From assembly GCA_031553685.1 (NCBI GenBank), contig JAVBLE010000003.1, positions 61,386-125,385 of the forward strand: a DNA stretch of 64,000 nucleotides. The letters run 5' to 3'. The notes beneath the pieces were generated by a model. It searched no databases. It saw only the letters and a list, made by a program, of their open reading frames with translations, and was not told the origin of the DNA. The number at the start of each line of letters is the position of its first letter. The first letter of the stretch is position 1. A program made the position numbers and the translations under genes. This stretch comes from JAFGVL01 sp031553685. Its GTDB lineage: Bacteria; Bacteroidota; Bacteroidia; Bacteroidales; Paludibacteraceae. Shown here one piece after another: positions 41,267 to 50,170 of this stretch.

Positions 41267-42511
41267 TTATATTGATAATACTTTTTTTATATATGCTCGT
41301 TGCTTATGATAATTTTCTTTCTCCAAATAATATAATTGGTTTTCAACATTTTCTTGTCCGGGTTGTAAGACATATCCTAAAGCTTTGTTGAATTCAATAG
41401 ACTGCTTGTTATTTCTTAAAATATGAGCTATGCCTCTTTTCATTTCTAAAACATTCTCGGTAAAATCAATCATGCAAAAAGAAACCAAAAACGGCATATC
41501 GGATGCTAAATACTTGTTATCGTAAATAAAAATTCCGCCTTCATTTGTCATTGTTTTGTAATCAATGTTCTTAGCATTTATCATCCCTATTTCTTTGTTG
41601 TCATATTCAACGATAAAGTAGTAGTTTCTTTCATTGCAGATGCTTTCGAACCATCTTTTTTGCATTTCCGGCGTAATATACTCTCTATATTCCATACACT
41701 CCGAAATCTTAGGGTCGTTTCGCCATTGCCTGACCATTTCTATTTTTTGTCCGGTCAAAGGAACTAGTTTAACTCCATAATTTTCTAACGCAACATTTAG
41801 TGTTTCATCAATAATGTAATAATACATCTTCTCTTTGGGGGGCAATAAGAAAGAAAGAGTCAACGAAAATAATTTAGAAACAGTATAGCCCGATTTTCCT
41901 CTGGCAGAAACTTCTTGAATTGTATCAATAACTGCACGCGAATAATCTTTTCTTAAATTAAAAATCGAGAAAATTTTATTTGGGTTATTTGCATAATACT
42001 CCTCCACCACTTTCCGATCATACATCGCAAAATTAGCAATAGCTGGATCCGTTTTCTTCCCTCTTTTTAATGATAAGATTTGATGAAAACTCCACGAGAG
42101 GAATTGTTTCCAATACCCGTCTTTACGCAGTGTGCGTCTGGCCATTACAATATCATAACCTTCTTGCGATTTTGCCCATAATCTTGGTAAGTCTTCGGGC
42201 AAATCTTGCAAATCGCAATCCATAACCACTATTTTTTTACCAAAAGCATATTTCAATCCGGCACTAATAGCAGCATGTTGCCCAAAATTACGACTTAGAT
42301 TAATTCCTTTTATTTGTTTGTTATTTTGGCAAAGGCAGATTATTTTTTGCCATGAATCATCAGGAGAGGCATCATTTACTAAAATGATTTCGTAATCAGG
42401 TGTAATGGATTGCAATGCACTTATTAACCGTTTTGAAAGTTCTTCAACAGTATTTTCTCCAATATAAACAGGTACAACAACAGAAACTTCACACAAAAAA
42501 CAACTCATCAC
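41267..42511 (-). CDS. Fusion: GT2 glycosyltransferase plus GNAT acetyltransferase
   Basis: 414 residues. Residues 1-230 are a DPM1/ArnC-like GT2: VSVVVPVYIGENTVEELSKR, ILVNDASPDDSWQ, GINLSRNFGQHAAISAGLKY, VVMDCDLQDLPEDLP (DxD), but the two membrane helices usual for ArnC-type enzymes are absent. From about 250 to the end is a GNAT domain like PseH (LVPLTGQKIEMVRQWRNDP; EYITPEMQKRWFESI; KEIGMINAKNID). First gene of the operon; a TAACTTTG promoter box is at 42587-42594. It may place an amino sugar and N-acylate it. Confidence 0.8.
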   Translation of the reverse strand: MMSCFLCEVSVVVPVYIGENTVEELSKRLISALQSITPDYEIILVNDASPDDSWQKIICLCQNNKQIKGINLSRNFGQHAAISAGLKYAFGKKIVVMDCDLQDLPEDLPRLWAKSQEGYDIVMARRTLRKDGYWKQFLSWSFHQILSLKRGKKTDPAIANFAMYDRKVVEEYYANNPNKIFSIFNLRKDYSRAVIDTIQEVSARGKSGYTVSKLFSLTLSFLLPPKEKMYYYIIDETLNVALENYGVKLVPLTGQKIEMVRQWRNDPKISECMEYREYITPEMQKRWFESICNERNYYFIVEYDNKEIGMINAKNIDYKTMTNEGGIFIYDNKYLASDMPFLVSFCMIDFTENVLEMKRGIAHILRNNKQSIEFNKALGYVLQPGQENVENQLYYLEKENYHKQRAYIKKVLSI

Positions 42512-42586
42512 AAATAAAAAAGGGAGATAGATTCAAATTAATAATTGGGTGATTATTAAATTATATAATCGTTAACTATTAATTTG

Positions 42587-42594
42587 CAAAGTTA
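42587..42594 (-). promoter_or_regulatory. Promoter of the GT2-GNAT operon (TAACTTTG)
   Basis: TAnnTTTG on the minus strand about 75 bp before the start at 42511. Confidence 0.5.
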
Positions 42595-42801
42595 CAGTAA
42601 GATTGGCAGAGAAAGAAATTTACACATAATAAAAGTCCATTTTCTCTGTTAAAAAATATAAAATCATTTTCGCATTTTCCATTCAAAACCCCTTAATTAA
42701 CGGAATAGAGCGAAAAAGCATTAGAGATTATATTTTATAAAAATAAACGCTCTTTTAAAGGACAGACTCATGCCATCCTTTTCCATATCCCTAAATTTTC
42801 T

Positions 42802-42809
42802 TACATTTG
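42802..42809 (+). promoter_or_regulatory. dxs promoter (TACATTTG)
   Basis: TAnnTTTG match 24 bp before the ATG at 42834; it falls within the longer open frame and fixes the start. Confidence 0.6.
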
Positions 42810-42833
42810 CGATTGTTTTTTAGCGAGGATTTT

Positions 42834-44735
42834 ATGGAAGGCGAGACACTCAATTTATTATCTACAATCAATACTCCGGCAGATCTGCGCAAACTATCGG
42901 TTGACCAACTGCCACAGGTTTGCGAAGAATTGCGCCAATTTATTATAGACGAACTGTCGCACAATCCGGGACACCTTGGGGCAAGCCTGGGTACGATAGA
43001 GATTACCGTGGCGCTACATTATGTGTTTGACACGCCGTACGACCGCATTGTGTGGGATGTGGGGCATCAGGCATACGGTCACAAGATACTGACCGGTCGC
43101 CGCGAACAGTTCCACACCAACCGCCAATATAAAGGGATTTGCGGTTTCCCCAACCCGAAAGAAAGCGAATACGATTCGTTTGTTTCCGGACACACTTCCA
43201 ATTCGATTTCGGCAGCGTTGGGTATGTCGGTGGCTTCGCTGCTGAGCGAGAACGACGCGCACCGGCAAGTAGTAGCAGTGATTGGCGATGGCGGTATGTC
43301 GGGCGGGTTGGCATTTGAGGGGCTTAACAATGCTTCGATCAATAAAAATAACCTGCTTATTATCCTCAACGACAACCACATGGCAATCGACCCTATCAAA
43401 GGTGGCATGAGCCAGTATTTGCTCAATATTACTACTTCCAAAACTTATAATCGCGTTCGTTATGAGTTATACCGCGCGTTGCGCAAAATCGGAGTGATGA
43501 ACGAGGAGCGCAAGAACCGCATCCAACGCTGGACAAACTCTATCAAAGCCTCCATTTCGTACCAGAACAATGTGTTTGAGGGAATGAATATCCGCTATTT
43601 CGGTCCTATCAACGGGCATGATGTAAAGGATATGGTGCGCATTATGCAGGATATTAAGGATTTTACAGGACCTAAAGTAATTCATTGCATCACCAAAAAG
43701 GGCAAGGGCTACAAACCTGCCGAAGAAGCAGCCACCGAGTGGCACGCGCCGGGCAAGTTCGACAAAAATACCGGAGAACGCATTGTGAACAACAACACAC
43801 AAACGCCGCCGCTTTTCCAAGAGGTGTTTGGCGAAACGCTATTGGAGCTGGCTCGTCAGAATCCCGCAATCGTAGGCATTACACCTGCCATGCCGAGTGG
43901 TTGTTCGCTTAATATTATGATGAACGAAATGCCGGATCGCTGCTTTGATGTGGGCATTGCCGAAGGACACGCGGTTACTTTCTCTGCCGGATTGGCAAAG
44001 GAGGGCAAAATTCCGTTTTGCAATGTATATTCGTCGTTTATGCAGCGGGCTTACGATAATATTATCCATGATATTGCGATACTTAACCTGCCTGTGGTGC
44101 TTTGTCTCGACCGTGCGGGAATTGTTGGTGCTGACGGCGCTACGCATCATGGCGCATTTGATATTTCTTACCTGCGTTGCATCCCGAATATGGTGCTTGC
44201 CTCGCCGATGAACGAAAGCGAACTGCGCAACCTGATGTACACCGCCCAACTGGACGCAAAAGGGACAATGGCAATCCGCTACCCGCGCGGTTGTGGATAT
44301 ATGGTAGATTGGAAAACGGATTTTGCGAGAATAGAACCGGGTACCGGTCGACGGCTCAAAGAAGGAAAAGACTTGGCTGTGTTGACTTTCGGACCCATTG
44401 GGAATATTGCCCGAAAGGCTATTGAACAATATGAAGCTACGAACAGCAAAAGCATTGCGCACTACGACATGCGTTTTGCCAAACCGTTGGACGAAAAGCT
44501 GATGCACGAGATAGCGGCTTCTTTTGCCAGGATAATTACGGTTGAAGACGGGGTTGTGCAAGGTGGTTTTGGAAGCGCTGTGTTGGAATTTCTGGCAGAT
44601 AATAATTACACTTGCCAAGTGCATCGCATGGGCTTGCCCGACAGGTTTGTGGAGCATGGTACGCCTAAAGAATTGTATCGGGAGATTGGTTTGGATGAAG
44701 CGGGGATTTTGGAAGTGATAATTAAGGAAATATAA
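42834..44735 (+). CDS. dxs: 1-deoxy-D-xylulose-5-phosphate synthase
   Basis: 633 residues from MEGETLNLLS. Thiamine-diphosphate fold in three parts: N-domain with HNPGHLGASLGTIEITVALH, VGHQAYGHKILTGR, the ThDP/Mg motif GDGGMSGGLAFEGLNNAS; middle PYR domain with FDVGIAEGHAVTFSAGLAKE and YSSFMQRAYDNIIHD; C-terminal transketolase domain. Catalyses pyruvate plus glyceraldehyde-3-phosphate to DXP, first step of the MEP isoprenoid pathway. In many Bacteroidales it is next to trkA; here a MNT/HEPN pair sits between. Confidence 0.96.
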   Translation: MEGETLNLLSTINTPADLRKLSVDQLPQVCEELRQFIIDELSHNPGHLGASLGTIEITVALHYVFDTPYDRIVWDVGHQAYGHKILTGRREQFHTNRQYKGICGFPNPKESEYDSFVSGHTSNSISAALGMSVASLLSENDAHRQVVAVIGDGGMSGGLAFEGLNNASINKNNLLIILNDNHMAIDPIKGGMSQYLLNITTSKTYNRVRYELYRALRKIGVMNEERKNRIQRWTNSIKASISYQNNVFEGMNIRYFGPINGHDVKDMVRIMQDIKDFTGPKVIHCITKKGKGYKPAEEAATEWHAPGKFDKNTGERIVNNNTQTPPLFQEVFGETLLELARQNPAIVGITPAMPSGCSLNIMMNEMPDRCFDVGIAEGHAVTFSAGLAKEGKIPFCNVYSSFMQRAYDNIIHDIAILNLPVVLCLDRAGIVGADGATHHGAFDISYLRCIPNMVLASPMNESELRNLMYTAQLDAKGTMAIRYPRGCGYMVDWKTDFARIEPGTGRRLKEGKDLAVLTFGPIGNIARKAIEQYEATNSKSIAHYDMRFAKPLDEKLMHEIAASFARIITVEDGVVQGGFGSAVLEFLADNNYTCQVHRMGLPDRFVEHGTPKELYREIGLDEAGILEVIIKEI

Positions 44736-44772
44736 ATGAATTTTGTATATTTGTAAATCAAAGAAATTATAA

Positions 44773-45090
44773 ATGGCTATAAACCAGCAAATATTAGAAC
44801 AAATTCGATTACTGAAACGAACTGTTTTGCCTAATGACAGGTTAATTTTGTTCGGTTCGCAAGCACGCGGAGATGGAAATGACTCTTCCGACTGGGACTT
44901 GCTTATTTTGCTAAATAAACCTACTCATACTTTTAGCGACTATGGTAAGTATGGATATCCGTTTACCGAACTTGGCTGGAAATTAGGTAAATATTTTAGT
45001 GCTAAAGTTTTTACACTGATTGAATGGGAGAAACAAAAATCTTCGCTTTTTTATAAAAATGTCGAACAGGACAAAATTGAAATTGTATGA
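44773..45090 (+). CDS. MNT-type minimal nucleotidyltransferase (antitoxin candidate)
   Basis: 105 residues. The core is RLILFGSQARGDGNDSSDWD: GSx10DxD metal and nucleotide site, followed by LLILLNKP and a final KVFTLIEWEKQK. Short, single-domain and immediately followed with a 4-bp overlap (ATGA) by a HEPN gene. MNT proteins in such pairs adenylylate and thereby neutralise the HEPN toxin. Placed between dxs and trkA. Confidence 0.85.
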   Translation: MAINQQILEQIRLLKRTVLPNDRLILFGSQARGDGNDSSDWDLLILLNKPTHTFSDYGKYGYPFTELGWKLGKYFSAKVFTLIEWEKQKSSLFYKNVEQDKIEIV

Positions 45091-45485
45091 AACTAAGCGA
45101 AGAAGAAAGAATTGCTATTGTAGAACATCGATTGCAAAAAGCAAAAAACACTCTGTCTGAAGCCAAAGGAAACATAAACTTAGGATATTGGAATACTGCT
45201 GCCAACAGGTTGTATTATGCTTGTTATTATGCAGCAAGTGCATTGCTTGTTAAACATGAATATTCGGCGCAAACGCATTCGGGTGTTATTGTTTTGTTGG
45301 GACAACATTTTATTACAAAAGGAATTCTCAGTAAGGAATTGGGGAAAATATACGGACAACTGTTTGAGTTGCGTCAAGCAGGCGATTATAGTGATTGGAT
45401 TACTATTGAAGCTGAAGATGTTCAATCACTTACAAATCCTGCTGAAGAATTTATCAAAACAATTGAAAAACTCATTTTAGGATAA
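45087..45485 (+). CDS. HEPN-domain protein (toxin candidate)
   Basis: 132 residues, all helical: ERIAIVEHRLQKAKNTLSEA, YWNTAANRLYYACYYAASAL, and a late LRQAGDYSDWITIEAEDVQS, the features of the HEPN (PF05168) family. Partner of the upstream MNT. The characterised toxins of this class are RNases with an RxxxxxH-type motif; no convincing one is visible here, so activity is uncertain. Confidence 0.85.
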   Translation: MKLSEEERIAIVEHRLQKAKNTLSEAKGNINLGYWNTAANRLYYACYYAASALLVKHEYSAQTHSGVIVLLGQHFITKGILSKELGKIYGQLFELRQAGDYSDWITIEAEDVQSLTNPAEEFIKTIEKLILG

Positions 45486-45664
45486 TTTATAAAACTCGTT
45501 AGTCGGCTCCATAAGTCGGCTTTTTCTTTGTTCATTTTCATTTTGAGAATTATTGCGTCAACCCGTTCCACCGATAATTGCCGATATATACCCCTATGGT
45601 GGATGTGGCGGCGGGTGACACGCCCTTATTTATTGTATTGTTTTTTTATTTATAGAAGTATATC

Positions 45665-46999
45665 ATGAAGATTGTTATTGCCGGTGCAGGCGAGGTGGGT
45701 AGCCATTTGGCTAAGATGTTATCATTCGAAAAGCATGAACTAACGCTGATTGATGTGAATGACAAGAAGCTGGAAGGCTTGGTGAATAAATATGATTTGC
45801 TGACAGTACATGGTAGCGCGACTTCTGTGAACGACCTGATCGAAGGACGAACGGAGAATACGGATTTGTTTATTGCCGTAACACCGTACGAAAGCGAAAA
45901 TATTACCGCCTGTATGCTTGCGACTACGCTCGGTGCAGTGAAAACCGTGGCACGCATTGATAACCATGAATATACGCACAGAAAGAATATTGAGATTTTT
46001 CAGAAACTGGGTATCGACTCGGTGATTTACCCCGAAATGCTTGCTGCGGAACAGATTACGGAGGCTTTGGAAACCTCGTGGCAACGGGTGAATATTTCTT
46101 TTGACGAAGATAAACTGATGGTGCTTGGTATCAAGGTGCGCAAGGGTGCGCCGGTGCTTAATCAGAAGTTTAATAGTGGGTTTCTCGACCATGCGCGGTT
46201 TCGGGTGGTGGCTATCAAACGCGGTAATAAGACGATTATCCCAAAGGGCGAGGATGAATTGCAGAGCGGTGATATTGTGTTTTTTATTACGACGGAAGAG
46301 AATATTGAGTTTGTGCGCGAGCAGACTGGTAAAATTGACCGCCCGATACGCGATGTGATGATTATGGGTGGTAGCCGAATCGGGGTAAAGACGGCGCAAT
46401 ATTTACCAGACAGGGTAAATGCGAAGATTATTGAACAGGATTATGACCGCTGCTTGCGGATAACGGAGAAGGTGCATAATTGCCTGGTGATACATGGTGA
46501 TGGGCGTGACCTCGACTTGCTGCAAGAGGAGGGACTGCAAAATATGGATGCTTTTGTGGCGGTTACCGGAAATTCGGAAACGAATATCCTGGCTTGCCTT
46601 GTGGCAAAACGCTTTGGTGTAACTAAGACGATTGCCGAGATTGAGAATATGGATTATATCCCGCTGGCGCAAAGCTTGGATATTGGTACTATTATTAATA
46701 AAAAACTGATTGCTGCTGGGCATATTTACCAACTGACGCTGGACGAGAGTGTGTTGAATGTGAAGAGTTTGACTTATTCGGATGCGCTGATTATTGAGTT
46801 TAATGTGAAAGAGGGCAGCAAAATTACAAAAGGTAATTTGCGCAGTATGAAAGTGCCCGACAAGGTTAACTTCGGGGGATATATCCGCAATGGCGCGGGG
46901 CATGTGTGCTCGGGCGACACGGTGCTGCAAGCGGGCGACCATGTGATTTTGTTTTGCTATCCGTCGCGAATACACCAGATTACTCAGTTTTTTGAATAG
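45665..46999 (+). CDS. trkA: Trk system regulator TrkA
   Basis: 444 residues with two copies of a Rossmann KTN domain plus TrkA-C domain. First: KIVIAGAGEVGSHLAKMLSF (GxGxxG) and VHGSATSVNDLIEGR; second: VMIMGGSRIGVKTAQYLPDR and VIHGDGRDLDLLQEEGLQNM. Binds NAD(H)/ATP and gates the K+ channel TrkH (here at 19946). It follows dxs after the MNT/HEPN pair. Confidence 0.95.
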   Translation: MKIVIAGAGEVGSHLAKMLSFEKHELTLIDVNDKKLEGLVNKYDLLTVHGSATSVNDLIEGRTENTDLFIAVTPYESENITACMLATTLGAVKTVARIDNHEYTHRKNIEIFQKLGIDSVIYPEMLAAEQITEALETSWQRVNISFDEDKLMVLGIKVRKGAPVLNQKFNSGFLDHARFRVVAIKRGNKTIIPKGEDELQSGDIVFFITTEENIEFVREQTGKIDRPIRDVMIMGGSRIGVKTAQYLPDRVNAKIIEQDYDRCLRITEKVHNCLVIHGDGRDLDLLQEEGLQNMDAFVAVTGNSETNILACLVAKRFGVTKTIAEIENMDYIPLAQSLDIGTIINKKLIAAGHIYQLTLDESVLNVKSLTYSDALIIEFNVKEGSKITKGNLRSMKVPDKVNFGGYIRNGAGHVCSGDTVLQAGDHVILFCYPSRIHQITQFFE

Positions 47000-47084
47000 A
47001 CAGATGAATGTTTGGATTCTAATTTATATTTGTCATAACTTCTCGGTATGACTCTAAAAAAATCCACATTTTCTAAATTCTTTT

Positions 47085-48098
47085 TTAGTGTGCCAACTTA
47101 AACACCATTTCCTTCATTAATTCCTCGCCCGGCTCGGTTGAATCAATCCCCTTGCTTTTAGCATCATACTCGCGAAGAAGTGAAATATTCTGCATACATT
47201 TCCAAGCGTTGTAAATGCCGGCTGCCGCTTTGTAGTCCCTCACAAAATAAGGGTTTACACCCAAACGGCGAGCAATATTGGCATCACTTTTATCATTGGT
47301 ATAATGATACAGCAATAAATTATTAAACAATCCGAAAAGCACCGAAACAGTTACCTGTATGGGATTATTTTTAGGATTTTGGGTAAAATACCACACAATG
47401 CGGTTCACTTTTGTCAAATCACGCTTCATCACGGCATTTTGCAGCTCGAAGTTATTATATTCTTTACTAATCCCGATGTTCTTTTCAATCAGATCGGCAG
47501 TAATCACTTTTTGATCAGCAGATTTCGTGATGATCAGTTTATCCAATTCACCCACAATACGGCTTAAGTCGGTGCCCAAAAACTCGGCAAGAAGCAAAAC
47601 CGCTTTCTCTTCGATAGACAAACCTTTGCTTTTCACATACTGGGTTATCCATGCAGGAAGCTGATAATCGCGCAACAGATTGGAAGTAAAAACAATGCCT
47701 GCCTTTTCAATCTCTGCCGTAACCTTTTTGCGTTTGTCAAGCGTTCCGTACTTGTAACAAAATACCAAAATGGTTGATTTCAAAGGATTTTGTAAATAAA
47801 AACTCAACAAATCATAATCCTTGATATGTTGCGCCTCCTTAACAATCACTACCTGATACGGCGACATCATCGGGAAACGCTTCGCAGCATTAATCACCGT
47901 AGCCATATCCGTCTCTTTACCATACAAAACTGTAAGGTTAAACTCGCGCTCCATTTCATCCAGCACCTTATTTTGGATATAATCGCTCAACAAATCAATA
48001 TAATAAGACTCCTCGCCCATAAATACATAAATGGGCTTGAAATCCTTTTGCTTCAACGAATTAAGCACCTGATCATAAGTAAGTTCCTGTTTAGCCAT
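47085..48098 (-). CDS. holA: DNA polymerase III delta subunit
   Basis: 337 residues from MAKQELTYDQVLNS. AAA+-like clamp-loader delta fold without active Walker site: KPIYVFMGEESYYIDLLSDY, SPYQVVIVKEAQHIKDYDL, KSTILVFCYKYGTLDKRKK, then FLGTDLSRIVGELDKLII and the C-terminal YHYTNDKSDANIARRLGVNP collar helices. Loads the beta clamp at replication forks. The start at 48098 is chosen because the upstream extension is low-complexity. Bacteroidales often keep it near AMP nucleosidase and an HsdR_N protein, as here. Confidence 0.92.
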   Translation of the reverse strand: MAKQELTYDQVLNSLKQKDFKPIYVFMGEESYYIDLLSDYIQNKVLDEMEREFNLTVLYGKETDMATVINAAKRFPMMSPYQVVIVKEAQHIKDYDLLSFYLQNPLKSTILVFCYKYGTLDKRKKVTAEIEKAGIVFTSNLLRDYQLPAWITQYVKSKGLSIEEKAVLLLAEFLGTDLSRIVGELDKLIITKSADQKVITADLIEKNIGISKEYNNFELQNAVMKRDLTKVNRIVWYFTQNPKNNPIQVTVSVLFGLFNNLLLYHYTNDKSDANIARRLGVNPYFVRDYKAAAGIYNAWKCMQNISLLREYDAKSKGIDSTEPGEELMKEMVFKLAH

Positions 48099-48126
48099 GT
48101 AATTTGGAGATAAAAGATAAAAGGAC

Positions 48127-48255
48127 ATTGTTAAATTAGCATAGATTTATAGTTGTTGTCATTGCGGACTTGATCCGCAATCCCCCATTGATAGGGAGAT
48201 GCTGAAACAAGTTCAGCATAACGAAAAACGAGAAAATCTATACTAAATTAACAAT
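48127..48255. repeat. MITE-like element with 22-bp terminal inverted repeats
   Basis: 129 bp. ATTGTTAAATTAGCATAG at the left end pairs with CTATACTAAATTAACAAT at the right; the 22-bp ends differ at two or three positions. Inside, TTGCGGACTTGATCCGCAA forms a hairpin. Its right half recurs inverted at 19639-19719. Confidence 0.75.
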
Positions 48256-48275
48256 ACCGATAAAAGATAAAAAGA

Positions 48276-48300
48276 ATGAGGGATAAAACTCATCCCTCAT
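48276..48300 (-). terminator. Terminator after the secreted protein gene
   Basis: ATGAGGGAT paired with ATCCCTCAT, 7-nt loop, T-rich tail on the minus strand. Confidence 0.6.
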
Positions 48301-48310
48301 AATTCAAACA

Positions 48311-48769
48311 TTATCCCGCAATTTCTTGCGACGAAAGTTTCATCAACGACCAGATAATCGTTTTCAACATTTCATCATTATTCTTAAAATTCTGATTCAC
48401 ATACTCAAGCGTTTGTGTCCAAAGATCTTTCGCATCAAAGCTCGGGATGCAAAGATAAAAATCATTCTTGCCATCCGGCAAATCACTCCGCTTGTAAACC
48501 ATCATAATCGCACAAGGCTTTGTCTGTCCTTCACGCACCAAACCTTTAAACGAACAAATCCGTTGCTCATTGCCCGAAGAAAGACCGAAATCGCCAAGTT
48601 CAACCAGCGAATAACCCGCTTTCATATCCAGCTTATTCTCAATCTGCGCCTTATAACCCTTTGTTATATAGTCATATTCCTCTTGCGTCGTTTGAGCAAA
48701 AGAAGCCGTAACCCCTGCAAAAGACACAGCTATCGCAAATGCCAATGCTAAAAATCTAAACTTTTTCAT
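48311..48769 (-). CDS. Secreted hypothetical protein
   Basis: 152 residues with signal peptide MKKFRFLALAFAIAVSFAGV (cleavage probably after SFAQ). The mature part begins TTQEEYDYITKGYKAQIENK and includes GDFGLSSGNEQRICSFKGLV and DFYLCIPSFDAKDLWTQTLE. No family recognised. Likely periplasmic. Confidence 0.7.
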   Translation of the reverse strand: MKKFRFLALAFAIAVSFAGVTASFAQTTQEEYDYITKGYKAQIENKLDMKAGYSLVELGDFGLSSGNEQRICSFKGLVREGQTKPCAIMMVYKRSDLPDGKNDFYLCIPSFDAKDLWTQTLEYVNQNFKNNDEMLKTIIWSLMKLSSQEIAG

Positions 48770-48838
48770 AAACTTTTATTATTTAATAGTAAAAACATCC
48801 AAACTCAATAAAAATATCAAACTATATGCCACGAAAAC

Positions 48839-49609
48839 CTACTCGTACCGCAAATGCTTAATCGTCCGACTGTTATGAATCAAGCTCTGAAGCGATTTAA
48901 TCCCGATAGACAAATGTTCTTCCACAAAATTGGCGGTAACTTTCTTATCACTTTCGTCAGTCTTGATACCACCCTCCACAAGCGGAATATCCGACACAAG
49001 CAATAACGCACCCACCGGGATCCTGTTAGCAAAGCCCGCCGAAAACAGTGTGGCCGTCTCCATATCAATACCCATCGCACGAGTATCTTTCAGGTAACAG
49101 CGAAATTTCTCATCATGTTCCCATACGCGGCGATTGGTGGTGTACACCGTCCCTGTCCAGTAATCCTTGCCAAAGTCGCGAATATTGGACGACACCGACC
49201 GTTGCAATGAAAAAGCCGGAAGCGCCGGAATTTCGGGTGGAAAATAATCATTAGAAGTCCCCTCGCCACGAATGCCTGCCGAAGGTAGAATATAGTCGCC
49301 CAACTGGCTTTTACGCAATCCGCCACATTTGCCCAAAAACAAAACAGCTTTAGGCTGTATTGCCGAAAGCATATCCATAATCAATGCCGCATTAGGGCTT
49401 CCCATCCCAAAATTAATAATCGTAATACCATGCGCCGAAGCATTAATCATATTCCCTTCACGCCCAAGTACTGGCACTTTGAACCGCTCGGCAAACATTT
49501 CGACATAATTATTAAAATTAGTAAGCAAAATATATTTGGTAAACTGTTCCAGGGGGCGTTTGGTATAACGCATCAGCCAATTGTGCACAATATCGTCTTT
49601 TGTTTTCAT
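48839..49609 (-). CDS. amn: AMP nucleosidase, short form
   Basis: 256 residues, PNP/UDP phosphorylase fold: NASAHGITIINFGMGSPNAA, VLFLGKCGGLRKSQLGDYIL, then the substrate region GIDMETATLFSAGF and LLLVSDIPLVEGG. Hydrolyses AMP to adenine and ribose-5-phosphate. The Bacteroidetes form lacks the long N-terminal domain of E. coli Amn. Divergent from the HsdR_N gene. Confidence 0.88.
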   Translation of the reverse strand: MKTKDDIVHNWLMRYTKRPLEQFTKYILLTNFNNYVEMFAERFKVPVLGREGNMINASAHGITIINFGMGSPNAALIMDMLSAIQPKAVLFLGKCGGLRKSQLGDYILPSAGIRGEGTSNDYFPPEIPALPAFSLQRSVSSNIRDFGKDYWTGTVYTTNRRVWEHDEKFRCYLKDTRAMGIDMETATLFSAGFANRIPVGALLLVSDIPLVEGGIKTDESDKKVTANFVEEHLSIGIKSLQSLIHNSRTIKHLRYE

Positions 49610-49691
49610 AAAACTTTAGTTGCAAGTTACAAGTTAGAAGTTACGAATTTTTTACTCTTGTAACTCGTAACTATTCACTTGTAACTTTGAT

Positions 49692-49699
49692 TATCTTTG
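49692..49699 (+). promoter_or_regulatory. HsdR_N gene promoter (TATCTTTG)
   Basis: TAnnTTTG match 18 bp before the ATG at 49718; fixes the start. Confidence 0.6.
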
Positions 49700-49717
49700 T
49701 ACAAAAATAACAAAAAA

Positions 49718-50170
49718 ATGGCATCACTCAATTTTCCGGCATATAGTTTTAAAATAAAAACCGAAGGAAACAGGAAATTTATTTTCGACCGGCTGCGGAA
49801 AAAGTATGTATCCCTGCAACCCGAAGAGTGGGTGCGCCAACACATGATTGAATTTCTAATTGCCGAAAAACACTACCCTCCTACCCTTATCGGCAACGAA
49901 ATCTCACTTACTTGCAACAGCCTGCAACGCCGCTGCGATACGGTGGTGTACAATAATTTCGGCACTCCGGTAATGATTATCGAATACAAAGCCCCGATGG
50001 TAGAAATCACCCAGCAGGTTTTTGACCAAATAAGCATGTACAACCGCCAATTAAAGGTAGAATACCTGCTTGTAAGTAATGGATTGAAACACTATTGTTG
50101 CAAAGTGGATTTCGGAGAGAATAAATATATTTTTTTAGAAAATATTCCGAATTATCTCGAATTATTTTAA
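49718..50170 (+). CDS. HsdR_N-like (type I restriction R-subunit N-terminal fold) protein
   Basis: 150 residues. PEEWVRQHMIEFLIAEKHYP, then RRCDTVVYNNFGTPVMIIEY with the PD-(D/E)xK-like core (D...EYK), and VFDQISMYNRQLKVEYLLVS. Matches the HSDR_N_2 family. No helicase or HsdM/HsdS is nearby, so it is not a restriction system; it is a conserved Bacteroidales neighbour of holA and AMP nucleosidase with unknown, probably nucleic-acid, role. The stop overlaps that of the converging PAP2 gene. Confidence 0.8.
   Translation: MASLNFPAYSFKIKTEGNRKFIFDRLRKKYVSLQPEEWVRQHMIEFLIAEKHYPPTLIGNEISLTCNSLQRRCDTVVYNNFGTPVMIIEYKAPMVEITQQVFDQISMYNRQLKVEYLLVSNGLKHYCCKVDFGENKYIFLENIPNYLELF

Larger units (their letters stand above)
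42512..42833. other. Divergent promoter region between the glycan operon and dxs
   Basis: 322 bp, AT-rich. Minus-strand -7 box TAACTTTG at 42594-42587 and plus-strand TACATTTG at 42802-42809. Nothing else is recognisable. Confidence 0.6.

Noticed and set aside
45486..45664. Terminator or riboswitch before trkA
   Set aside because: AGTCGGCT occurs twice as a direct repeat, not as a hairpin, and no known riboswitch core is visible.
49718..50170. Restriction-modification system
   Set aside because: Only the HsdR N-terminal fold is present; no methylase, specificity or helicase gene is near, and the gene has a conserved housekeeping neighbourhood.
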